From positions 1 to 28,953 of the forward strand of contig CAZUMW010000052.1 of the NCBI GenBank assembly GCA_964621615.1: 28,953 nucleotides of DNA, written 5' to 3'. The position numbers and the translations under genes were made by a program. Shown piece after piece: positions 1-7,604 of the stretch. The DNA comes from CAZUMW01 sp964621615 (GTDB lineage: Bacteria; Desulfobacterota; WTBG01; CAIYCZ01; CAIRTM01). Under the pieces are notes generated by a model. It was not told the origin of the DNA. It did not search any database and worked only from the letters and a program-made list of their open reading frames with translations. Numbering within the stretch: position 1 is the stretch's first letter; every line of letters starts with the position of its first letter.

Positions 1-113
1 GTTTTATCTGGCGGCGGCTGCGCAGAGCCCCGCCCGAACCGGCTTTTGCTCAATGCTTTCATTTATTTTGGACACGTTTGACAAGATTTATCATATAACC
101 GGGAGTGACAAAG

Positions 114-908
114 GTGATTATCGATATTCACAACCACATAAGCAGTCCGGGCAGCCCGTATGCGCTTCCATCCGGGGAATATATAACGGCTATGGATGAA
201 GCGGGCATAGACCGGGCAGTGATACTGGGAAAGGATTACGGCGCGCTTGGCGACAGCAGTAACGGGAACCTTTCCGATGAGCTGGTGGCGGCATTCGTTG
301 CCGAAAGCCCTGAGCGTTTTGTCGGCTTTACCGCTGCACACCCTGATCGCGCTGAAGCGGAAAATGTTACCCGGCTTGAGAAGGCGGTCCGTGACCGGGG
401 CATGCGCGGTGTGAAGCTCAACCCGGCATCAGGTTTCTATCCCAATGACCGCAGGCTGTATTCCGTATACAAGCGTGCAGAGGAGATGGAGATCCCTGTT
501 GTTGTTCATGCAGGGCTGAAGCCGCCCTCAGAGGGGAGCAGGCTGAAATATTGCCACCCCATGTGGCTCGATGATGTGGTGGTGGATTTTCCCCGGCTGA
601 AGCTCATTATCGCACACGCTGCATATCCCTGGACTGATGAAGCGATTCTTGTTGCCCTGTATGCCGAGAATGTGTTTTGTGATATTTCAACTCTCAATCA
701 GGTTGAGGGCGCGCTGGGATGGGAGGTCGTCAATCCCGTGCTTTGCAAGCTGCATCAATCTCTGGGAGCCGGAAAAATAGTGTTCGGCTCGGACGGCATA
801 TTTAACTTTGAGCCGCTTCTGCAGGCGGTACGGGAGGCCGATTTTTTAACCGACGGTGACCGGGAGCGGATACTGTGTAAGAACGCGATGGGGGTGCTTA
901 ATTTGTGA
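114..908 (+). CDS. Metal-dependent amidohydrolase (Amidohydro_2 type)
   Basis: Predicted TIM-barrel hydrolase of the amidohydrolase-2 superfamily, probably cytoplasmic because no signal peptide is visible. The full metal and catalytic set can be seen: HNH right after the first strand (His6 and His8 from this start), a His in VVVHAG (about 132), a His in IIAHAAYPW (about 168) and the Asp in FGSDG (about 227). A GTG at 105 is also in frame, but the purine-rich GGGAG at 101-105 lies 8 nt before the GTG at 114, and the product then begins MIIDIHNH, which is typical of the family. The last codons overlap the next start (GTGA), so the two genes are probably translated together. Family members act as decarboxylases, lactonases or hydrolases; the substrate cannot be told from sequence. 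Confidence 0.85.
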   Translation: MIIDIHNHISSPGSPYALPSGEYITAMDEAGIDRAVILGKDYGALGDSSNGNLSDELVAAFVAESPERFVGFTAAHPDRAEAENVTRLEKAVRDRGMRGVKLNPASGFYPNDRRLYSVYKRAEEMEIPVVVHAGLKPPSEGSRLKYCHPMWLDDVVVDFPRLKLIIAHAAYPWTDEAILVALYAENVFCDISTLNQVEGALGWEVVNPVLCKLHQSLGAGKIVFGSDGIFNFEPLLQAVREADFLTDGDRERILCKNAMGVLNL

Positions 909-2284
909 ACGATGTGAAGGGTAATCAACACATCCTGCATGGTCAGGGCTTTGCGCTGTCTGAATACGGGCGCAGGTCCGCTGTTCCCTCCCCGGTAAAC
1001 CGGATGATGTCGTCATTTGCAGCCGATTTCCGTGAGGGCGTCGACATAAACCTCGGGGTGGGGTATGTCAATGAGGAAACAATTCCCCGTGATCGTATCC
1101 TCGAAGCGGCACAGAGAGTTCTTGATCAGCCGGACAAGTATGCACGCGCGCTTAACTACGGCGGACCCCGCGGCTCTTCCAACCTGATTGCATCAATCAG
1201 GCGCTGCCTTGCTGACAATAAATCGGGCGGCCTGACAGGGGCTATCCTGGACCGGAATGAAATAATTATCGGACCAAGCGGATCGACGAGCCTGCTTGAG
1301 GGGCTGGCGCATGTGATACAGCCGGGGATCGTCATAACCGCGGACCCGATGTACTACATATACTGCGATTTTCTCGAGCGCGCGGGGTTTGAGGTGCACG
1401 CGGTTCCTGAAGACGGCGAGGGTATCCGAATCGATCTGCTTGAACAGAAACTGGAGCGTCTCGGCGGGCGATGCAGGAATATCAGCTTTATTTACATTGT
1501 CACGGTGAACAACCCCACCTGCACGATACTGTCAAACGCACGCCGGAAGGAGCTGATCGAGACAGCCGCCCGCCTGTCACAAAAGCTGAATCGCACAATT
1601 CCCCTGATTCTGGACAAGGCCTATGAGGAGCTGCTGCACGGGAGCTGCCCTGAAAGACCCGTGTCGGGGCTGGTGTATGATTCCGACGGAATTGTATACG
1701 AAACCGCAACTGTTTCGAAAATAATATCACCGGCGCTGCGTATCGGCTACATGATCGGCCCTGATAGCCCCATTCTGCGCGCGCTGATCCAGAAAACAAG
1801 CGATGTCGGCTTCAGCGCCCCCCTGTTTATGCAGGAAATTGCAAGCTACCTGCTCGATCGCTGCAGCGACGATCAGATGCAAGCGGTGAACAGGCACTAC
1901 CGGGAAAAAGCGCACATGGTTCAGCGGTGGATTGAAGAGCTTCTTTCTTTCTGCCTTGAATGCTGTACCGGCGGCGATGCCGGATTTTATTTCTATTTGA
2001 CGTTTTCGGGCTTAGAGACTACTGAGGAATCACCGTTCTTTGCCTACTGCTCACGCACCACAGGCGATCCCGCCATCGACGGCTCCCCGGGCGATAAAAA
2101 CCCGCGTGTCATATATGTGCCCGGTCAGTACTGTGTGCACCCGCGGGGCGAGCTTGTTGAAAACGGAAGGCGGCAGCTGCGGCTGTCATATGGGTTTGAA
2201 AATCTGCCGCAGCTGCACAAAGCGCTGCGCATCATGAAAGAGGCTGCAGAGTACAGCCTGCAGAAGGGCAATGCGGGCGCATAG
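905..2284 (+). CDS. PLP-dependent class I/II aminotransferase
   Basis: Fold-type I aminotransferase of 459 aa, somewhat longer than the usual 380-420. Landmarks in order: the N-terminal substrate segment, Gly-rich cofactor loop GPSGSTSL, NNPTC at about 202-206 (the Asn that contacts the PLP ring), the DKAYEEL segment, and the PLP Schiff-base lysine at about Lys272 in VSKIISPALRIGY. A C-terminal RLSYGFE probably supplies the carboxylate-binding Arg. The start is a GTG whose first bases overlap the stop of the amidohydrolase, so coupling is likely. A shared pathway for an amino-acid-like compound is inferred from pairing only. There is no link to the cytochrome genes, which are convergent and begin after about 100 nt. 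Confidence 0.88.
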   Translation: MNDVKGNQHILHGQGFALSEYGRRSAVPSPVNRMMSSFAADFREGVDINLGVGYVNEETIPRDRILEAAQRVLDQPDKYARALNYGGPRGSSNLIASIRRCLADNKSGGLTGAILDRNEIIIGPSGSTSLLEGLAHVIQPGIVITADPMYYIYCDFLERAGFEVHAVPEDGEGIRIDLLEQKLERLGGRCRNISFIYIVTVNNPTCTILSNARRKELIETAARLSQKLNRTIPLILDKAYEELLHGSCPERPVSGLVYDSDGIVYETATVSKIISPALRIGYMIGPDSPILRALIQKTSDVGFSAPLFMQEIASYLLDRCSDDQMQAVNRHYREKAHMVQRWIEELLSFCLECCTGGDAGFYFYLTFSGLETTEESPFFAYCSRTTGDPAIDGSPGDKNPRVIYVPGQYCVHPRGELVENGRRQLRLSYGFENLPQLHKALRIMKEAAEYSLQKGNAGA

Positions 2285-2388
2285 CGCCTTTTTTAAAAAT
2301 ACTATAGCCATACTGTCATTGTTTGCCTGATACCCGGGGATTCGCGCAAGGAGGCAAAAGTGGTATTACGGGTGCCCTGTTGACATCC

Positions 2389-2604
2389 TCAACAGTCTTT
2401 TTCCGTATCCGGTCCGTCGATATCCTCAATAGACTCAACGGTTACCGATCCCGGCGGGTAATAGTAATGTTCGTCATATTCCATGCATTCCAGAGCTTTG
2501 ATGAAATTTTCAGGAGTGGTTTCCACATACGATGTTTTTGACGTTGTAAATGTGGAAAGGGTACGCAGTACATGGTCAGGAACGGTGATGGTGATCCTTT
2601 TCAT
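2389..2604 (-). CDS. Small hypothetical protein (71 aa)
   Basis: I do not recognise this protein. It opens with MKRITITVPDHVL, a beta-strand-like start seen in many small DNA-binding or ACT-like proteins, followed by an acidic, Tyr-rich tail (EYDEHYYYPPG). No signal peptide, membrane segment or heme motif is present. A purine stretch, GGGGAT, sits about 6 nt before the ATG on the minus strand, which supports translation. It lies 90 nt past the last gene of the porin operon in the same direction, behind a GC-rich hairpin and an A-tract, and could be transcribed separately. A plus-strand ORF overlaps it but has no supporting features. Confidence 0.45.
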   Translation of the reverse strand: MKRITITVPDHVLRTLSTFTTSKTSYVETTPENFIKALECMEYDEHYYYPPGSVTVESIEDIDGPDTEKDC

Positions 2605-2694
2605 TGAATCCCCGGTGCCAATTTTACAGGATATCGTTTTTTTTTTTGAACCCGCTTGCTTACCGGAATGACCCGCCCCGCAGGGGGGGTAGCA

Positions 2695-3291
2695 TCACTT
2701 GTAGTCGCCGAGATTTATCGTAAACGGCTTGCGCGCCCCGTCTTTCCGTAACAGCAGCTGAGCCGTTTTGTCGGGAGATATTTTTCCGTAAGGAAAATAG
2801 CAGCGGATGGTAGCGCGGTATGACGGAAAGGCGGACCCGGGGGATATGTGGCTTTGCTGTGCTGTGTGGTCGGCGTGTATCTGTGCAGGTTGTATGGATG
2901 TGTTGTTCTGCACGAGCGTTACCGAATAATCCCGGGCGAAATCGCTTCTGTTTCCATATACGGTGATATCTATTTGCAGGCGCTCGTCATCCATGATGCG
3001 CTCTTTGTCCTCGTCGGTCAGCGTGCTGCCTGATGTAGCTTTTAGTGCGGCAAGATGTGCAAGCTTAAACCATTTGCTGCGCACCAGTACGTATTCTGAA
3101 AAAAACGTGCACTGTCCGACGCAATACTCGCCATACAGCGCTTTGTCTATCTGCTGTGCATGCGTCCGCCCGAATGCAACAGCCTCCGCAGCCTGCTGCC
3201 GGGTCAGGCTGACATGCACCGCTTCTGCCGGCGGCGCACACACGCTGACGGCACAGAAAAACAGCGCGGTAACACATATTCCTGAAAGCAT
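2695..3291 (-). CDS. Exported protein of unknown function, last gene of the porin operon
   Basis: A 198-aa protein with a clear Sec signal peptide: hydrophobic residues 4-17, then APPAEA as the likely cleavage region near residue 24. The mature part has two Cys close together (YCVGQC, about 56-60), which could form a disulfide but is not a heme site because no His follows. The second half looks like a beta-sandwich (TVYGNRSDF, YSVTLVQNN, RATIRCYFPYG). It starts 13 nt after the porin stop, so it very probably belongs to the same operon and acts in the periplasm or at the outer membrane, perhaps in assembly of the conduit. The Geobacter ext cluster has a small non-heme gene called extJ near its porin; I cannot confirm that this is it. 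Confidence 0.75.
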   Translation of the reverse strand: MLSGICVTALFFCAVSVCAPPAEAVHVSLTRQQAAEAVAFGRTHAQQIDKALYGEYCVGQCTFFSEYVLVRSKWFKLAHLAALKATSGSTLTDEDKERIMDDERLQIDITVYGNRSDFARDYSVTLVQNNTSIQPAQIHADHTAQQSHISPGSAFPSYRATIRCYFPYGKISPDKTAQLLLRKDGARKPFTINLGDYK

Positions 3292-3304
3292 GGGGAACCT
3301 CCCT

Positions 3305-5146
3305 TTAATACCGCCAGCTTACCCCGCAGAGAATATAGCTGAACTGCCCGTCGAGGTAGCTGCTTGTGCGGTCGTCATATTCTCTGTATATATATGTAGC
3401 ATAAACCGACACTGAATTTGTCAGCAAATAGGTTGCCCCCAGCGAGGTTTCGTGCCGGTCGATTTCGATGTCTGAAAGCTCCCCGACATTGCGGCTGTCA
3501 AGGACCGCGTCGAAATCGGCATTGCTGCGCATAAGGGTTATATCCCCTGACAGCGAAAGCCGGGGGCTCACGCGATAGGTCGCTGCAAGGTACAGCGAGT
3601 GGCTGCGGTCGTCATAGGGTACATCGTCGAACAGAAAAAGGCTTGCAGCATCGCGCATGTGATAGGTCTTATACGCGGCGCGGGTGTCTGCCGTGTTTTC
3701 GATAAAGCTGTAGGTTGCCGTAAGGGAAAGCCGCTCATAGGGTGCATACCACAGGCTCAGGGAATATTCGAGACGCTCCTCGTCAAGATGATAGCGCCCG
3801 CTCTGCGTCTCAAGATAGCGCAGGTTCCCGTTCAGCGACAGGTCGTTGCGCGGATTCCAGCTCAGCGAAATATAAAATTCATCCTCCGCAGAGGGAAGCA
3901 TGGTCTGGCTCACCTTCGGGTAGATGCGGTCCTGCAGGGCAAACGGGTCGTCGATTTTTCGCTTTTGATATTTTCCGTGTATGCGCAGCGAGCGAGACAG
4001 GCGGTGGTTCAGCGTAACCCGGTATGTTTCCTTGAACGTCGATCCGACCATGTAGTGGCTCCGCTCTATGTCGTCCCATTGGTAGGAGAGCTTAACGGTT
4101 GTTTTTTTGAGGGGGCGCAGCGATATATCCATCCCCCCGCGCTTGTGGTCCCGGTCTATGGCGTCCGGTGCGCTGTTGTCCATTGTGTAGCGGCTGTAAT
4201 ACAGGTCGCAGGCGACATAGCGCGCAAATCGCTTGCTCAGGCGGAGGGCGATGTTTCTGAAATCGATATCATGGTGCGTGTCTCGATTGGTTTTCTCCCC
4301 GAACTGGTAGGTGGCATACAGGGACGCATCAAGGGGCAGCCGGTATTTGAGGGCAAACCGGTTCAGCTGCAGCTTGCTGTCCGGAACGCGCGAGTACGGC
4401 GCGGTTCCCTGCACGTTGAAAAACGAGGCCCCGTACCCGTAGTGCATATACGGCTCATCACCGCTTTCCCGGAACGTTCGCCACAGGTGCTCATATGTCA
4501 GTGTTGCAGGGCCCGCTTCAATCTCAACGCCGCCGGTCACGTCGCTTGTTGTGGTGTTGACCCTGCGGTTGCGGGAGCCCACGTGGCACTGTGAGCATTT
4601 GGCAACGGTCGTTGCCTGACGGTGCCCCCGCTTGCTGTAAGACCGGTAGTCGGCATTGAAGGTGACCCCCGGCAGAAGCGGAATTCGGAAGGTGTTCTCG
4701 GCTTTTATTTCCTCGACGGTTATCCCGTTGCTTCTGTTTTTATCATAGTCGGAGACATATTCCTGGTTTTCAAGAGGATCGTGATCCAGAAAGTGGCGGA
4801 AGCGTTTGTACATTATTTCTGAGTGAACAAGCCGCTTCATGTCAAAAATCAGGTGATATGACTGGTCGTTTTTATCAAGTATTTCACCGGTCGAGTACAG
4901 ATAATAGTTTTTGTCCGCTCCTTCCATCAGGTACCGCAGCTCGGCCCCGGAATCGAGGGCGTCGTATTCCCCCACTTTCCCCCGGTATCCCTTGACGTTG
5001 TAATGGTGATACCCCGTAAACACCTCGGCTCTGAAATCATCAGGAGGTCCGGCAGGGTCCTCCTGCGCGTGTGCGGCAGAGCCGCCCGCAGCGAAGAGCG
5101 CCGAGATGAGAGCAAGTGCAACAAGACAATGACTGTTTTTTTTCAC
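3305..5146 (-). CDS. Outer-membrane beta-barrel porin of an electron conduit (MtrB/PioB-like) with one CXXCH
   Basis: A 613-aa protein with a signal peptide ending near AHA (about residue 27), then long alternating beta-strands rich in Tyr and Arg and a terminal aromatic strand ending SWRY, as in outer-membrane barrels. It is the size of MtrB/PioB porins, which hold a decaheme cytochrome in their pore, and the preceding gene encodes such a cytochrome. Start is GTG, overlapping the previous stop (GTGA). Unusually it carries a single heme motif, CSQCH, at residues 184-188, followed by a basic stretch. From memory, a Geobacter family named after GSU2204 is described as a CXXCH-containing (seleno)protein next to a decaheme; this protein fits that description, but I could not check it. 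ExtI is the alternative assignment. Confidence 0.82.
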   Translation of the reverse strand: MKKNSHCLVALALISALFAAGGSAAHAQEDPAGPPDDFRAEVFTGYHHYNVKGYRGKVGEYDALDSGAELRYLMEGADKNYYLYSTGEILDKNDQSYHLIFDMKRLVHSEIMYKRFRHFLDHDPLENQEYVSDYDKNRSNGITVEEIKAENTFRIPLLPGVTFNADYRSYSKRGHRQATTVAKCSQCHVGSRNRRVNTTTSDVTGGVEIEAGPATLTYEHLWRTFRESGDEPYMHYGYGASFFNVQGTAPYSRVPDSKLQLNRFALKYRLPLDASLYATYQFGEKTNRDTHHDIDFRNIALRLSKRFARYVACDLYYSRYTMDNSAPDAIDRDHKRGGMDISLRPLKKTTVKLSYQWDDIERSHYMVGSTFKETYRVTLNHRLSRSLRIHGKYQKRKIDDPFALQDRIYPKVSQTMLPSAEDEFYISLSWNPRNDLSLNGNLRYLETQSGRYHLDEERLEYSLSLWYAPYERLSLTATYSFIENTADTRAAYKTYHMRDAASLFLFDDVPYDDRSHSLYLAATYRVSPRLSLSGDITLMRSNADFDAVLDSRNVGELSDIEIDRHETSLGATYLLTNSVSVYATYIYREYDDRTSSYLDGQFSYILCGVSWRY

Positions 5147-6087
5147 CGTGTCAGCCCCTTTCCGTCAAGCTGCGACGGCAGATCGCTGCCGTGCACCTGA
5201 GAGTGGCAGTGCGTGCATGAAGTCAGAAACACCCCGTTTGATGGGTGCGGACCGGTTGCAGGATTCTGCCTGTGCCCCCGGTGACACCTGAGGCACAGGA
5301 ACGGCTCATTCTGCTTTAAAAGATTGTTGGCTATTGTACCGTGAGGATCGTGGCAGATAGAGCAGTCCTCGGCTGCGGGCGCGTGCTCATAGACAAACGG
5401 GCCCTGATATTCCATGTGGCAGTCCAGGCACAGGTCATTGAGCGACACCATGCGGAGGTTATTGTTTTCAGATCCGTGGTTGTTGTGACAGCTGCTGCAC
5501 TGCAGCTTTTTTTCACGGACCGGATGATGGGACGGGAGCAGGTGCTGGGCTTTTTTGTCCTGGTGACACGTAAAGCAGATTTCAGGGTCGCCGAGGTGAA
5601 CCATGTCCGGGGCGGTAACCTTATGCGACTTGTGACACTCATTGCACCCGACCCCGTTTGTAATATGCGTATTTGAAGCCCAGTCCATGACCGGATTGCC
5701 CCGGTGACACTCAAGGCATATGGCGGAGCTTTCCTCAGCGGACAGCGCCTTGAAGCTGACTATATTATCCCTGCCCCCTTTCTCCTTCACGTGAATGCTT
5801 CCCGGTCCGTGGCACGACTCGCACCCGCGAACCGTACCTGAAAGCTCAAAGGATGACAGCCGGTAATGTACGGTTTTTTTGTACTGCATGTGCACATCGT
5901 CATGGCATGGTATGCACGAGTCGGTGCCGGTATAGAATGCATCGGGAAGGAGCTGTTTCGGGTCTGTCCGTGTTTCTACTGAAGGAGGGTTACAGCCCGG
6001 GGTGCTGAGTGCGGCGGAACACAGGAGCGCGAGCAGTAAACATGTCCGGCGGGGAAGCAGCATATGTGTGTGCATGGTATCGTCCAT
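5143..6087 (-). CDS. Decaheme c-type cytochrome lipoprotein (MtrA/DmsE-like)
   Basis: Ten CXXCH motifs in 314 aa (CIPCH, CESCH, CLECH, CNECH, CFTCH, CSSCH, CLDCH, CSICH, CLRCH, CTHCH), the size and heme count of the MtrA/DmsE/PioA family that threads electrons through an outer-membrane porin. The N-terminus has a hydrophobic stretch ending in STPGC (Cys32), a plausible though not ideal lipobox; ATGs at residues 5 and 9 are other possible starts. The second motif is followed by HGPGS, like the GCxSCHGP stretch of DmsE-type cytochromes. It overlaps the upstream gene by one base (TAATG) and the downstream porin by four (GTGA), so conduit subunits are probably made in fixed ratio. A Geobacter counterpart is probably the GSU2203-type decaheme. 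Confidence 0.9.
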   Translation of the reverse strand: MDDTMHTHMLLPRRTCLLLALLCSAALSTPGCNPPSVETRTDPKQLLPDAFYTGTDSCIPCHDDVHMQYKKTVHYRLSSFELSGTVRGCESCHGPGSIHVKEKGGRDNIVSFKALSAEESSAICLECHRGNPVMDWASNTHITNGVGCNECHKSHKVTAPDMVHLGDPEICFTCHQDKKAQHLLPSHHPVREKKLQCSSCHNNHGSENNNLRMVSLNDLCLDCHMEYQGPFVYEHAPAAEDCSICHDPHGTIANNLLKQNEPFLCLRCHRGHRQNPATGPHPSNGVFLTSCTHCHSQVHGSDLPSQLDGKGLTR

Positions 6088-7604
6088 TAGTTGTACAGGT
6101 ATGAGTCCGGCGGCTGCTTAAGCTGAAAGCGGTGCTTTTCAGCGTGCGGGTCATGGCACTGCGAGCACCGGTCACGGGCCGGCGCAGCATGAACGCCGTC
6201 TTCGGCATAGCGCTGTACAATTCGGGTTATATAAATATGGCAGTCGGCGCAGGAGCCGGTTTTCATAACGGCTATTTGTGATTCATGTGCTGCTTCATGG
6301 CAGAACGAGCAGCCTCGGTCCTGCGCTGAGCCGGCAAAAGAAATATATCCGGCGATGCGATCGTGATCTTCCGCGGTGATTGACGGGCCGCCCTCAGCTT
6401 TCAGCGCCTTCGGCACCAGAGGATGGCAGCTATAGCATATGCGCTCTTCGTTGCTTCGCAGCAGCCGGCCGTAGTGGGCCGAGTGCGATTCGTGGCAAAA
6501 GTAGCAATTGCTGAGAACGGAAACGTCATGCAGGTGCTCCCGCTCGTACATGCCGGCTTCATGGCACCCTTTTTTCATACACAGCTGCGGGGCATCGGGC
6601 ATGCCCGTTTGCTGCGGCGTAATGCTGTGACAGCTTTTACACCTGTTTTTCTGCCACGGCTCGTGCGGGATGAGCGGCTGAGGCGGGGCTTTCAGCACGT
6701 TTTTTTCCTGAGGCACGGCATATTTCTCGGGAAGGGCCCTGTCAGGGTGGCAGGCGGTGCAGATTTCGGTTCCTGCAGGGTGCCTGAGCATCTTGTCTTC
6801 CCCTGCGCCGGCAGCCGCCGCTTTACGGCTGATAATTCCCGGCTCATGCGGGTTGTGACAGGTCCCGCATGAAATAGCGCCGCTGTGGACAGGCAGGTCA
6901 ATCCCTGCGGAAGCCGCAGCGTTTGCGATAGCGCTGCTGCGATCCCGGCCGATAGACAGCAGGTGATTTTCGCGGGCAGGGTGAGCGGCCCGCTTGTCCG
7001 CATGGCAGTCAATGCACAGCTCGGAACGCCCGGCGATAAAGGTTACACCCCCTGTATTTTTGACTCGTTCCGGGTCCGGCACTGAGCGGTGGCAGAAAAG
7101 GCATGCATCACGGTTAATGCCGCCGCTTTCATCGCGCTGGCTCCGGTGAGGATTTGTTTTGCGGAATGATTCTTTGCGGTGACAGACAAAACAGAAGCCG
7201 GAAAGCGTATCGCGGGGCTCTCCGCGGACAAATGCGCTGTCAGCCGCTCGTGCGGCGGGGTTTCTGTACATTTGCACCAGGGCGTCGTGGCAGGTGATGC
7301 AGGTTACTGTTTCATCCTGAAGCGGCCATGCGGAGGGAATGTTATTCCGTATGTCTTCGGAAGGAGCCATCCCGAACGGGTGGGTTTCCATAGGCGCTGC
7401 ATTTTCATTGTGGCAGCGGTTGCACAGCGCAATTATATCGCCGCTTTCTCTGAGCGTCCTGTTATCGGATGTGTGGCACTCCATGCAGTGGGCGCCGGTC
7501 CAGTGCGGGTTTACCGCCTCATCGGCGATGCAGACAGCAGCCGGTGCGCTCAGCAGCGCACAGATCATGAATACGGCAAAATGTATGGTGCGTGTTTTGT
7601 TCAT
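6087..7604 (-). CDS. Exported 15-heme c-type cytochrome (14 CXXCH + 1 CX4CH)
   Basis: A 505-aa protein with a signal peptide (residues 1-28) and fourteen CXXCH sites from CMECH to CSQCH. Between the ninth and the next canonical site stands CMKKGCH, a CX4CH motif that could bind a further heme. The plus-strand paralogue at 22964-24619 has the same fifteen sites in the same order, including a CX4CH at the tenth place, so this site is conserved and probably real. Typical c3-family wording occurs (CHNPHEPG, CHDPHAEK). It overlaps the 16-heme gene (ATGA) and the decaheme gene (TAATG). Likely role: periplasmic or outer-membrane-associated electron carrier feeding the decaheme/porin pair; inferred from position. 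Confidence 0.9.
   Translation of the reverse strand: MNKTRTIHFAVFMICALLSAPAAVCIADEAVNPHWTGAHCMECHTSDNRTLRESGDIIALCNRCHNENAAPMETHPFGMAPSEDIRNNIPSAWPLQDETVTCITCHDALVQMYRNPAARAADSAFVRGEPRDTLSGFCFVCHRKESFRKTNPHRSQRDESGGINRDACLFCHRSVPDPERVKNTGGVTFIAGRSELCIDCHADKRAAHPARENHLLSIGRDRSSAIANAAASAGIDLPVHSGAISCGTCHNPHEPGIISRKAAAAGAGEDKMLRHPAGTEICTACHPDRALPEKYAVPQEKNVLKAPPQPLIPHEPWQKNRCKSCHSITPQQTGMPDAPQLCMKKGCHEAGMYEREHLHDVSVLSNCYFCHESHSAHYGRLLRSNEERICYSCHPLVPKALKAEGGPSITAEDHDRIAGYISFAGSAQDRGCSFCHEAAHESQIAVMKTGSCADCHIYITRIVQRYAEDGVHAAPARDRCSQCHDPHAEKHRFQLKQPPDSYLYN

Noticed and set aside
1..81. Frame open from the window edge to a TGA at 79-81, possibly the C-terminus of an upstream gene
   Set aside because: Only 26 codons, other frames are open too, and no recognisable motif; cannot be supported.
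2360..2383. Seven-codon frame after AAGGAGG, a possible leader peptide
   Set aside because: No gene follows on the plus strand, so a leader role makes no sense.
3599..4594. Long plus-strand frame opposite the porin
   Set aside because: Antisense shadow of a coding region with strong barrel features; no ribosome site or domain.
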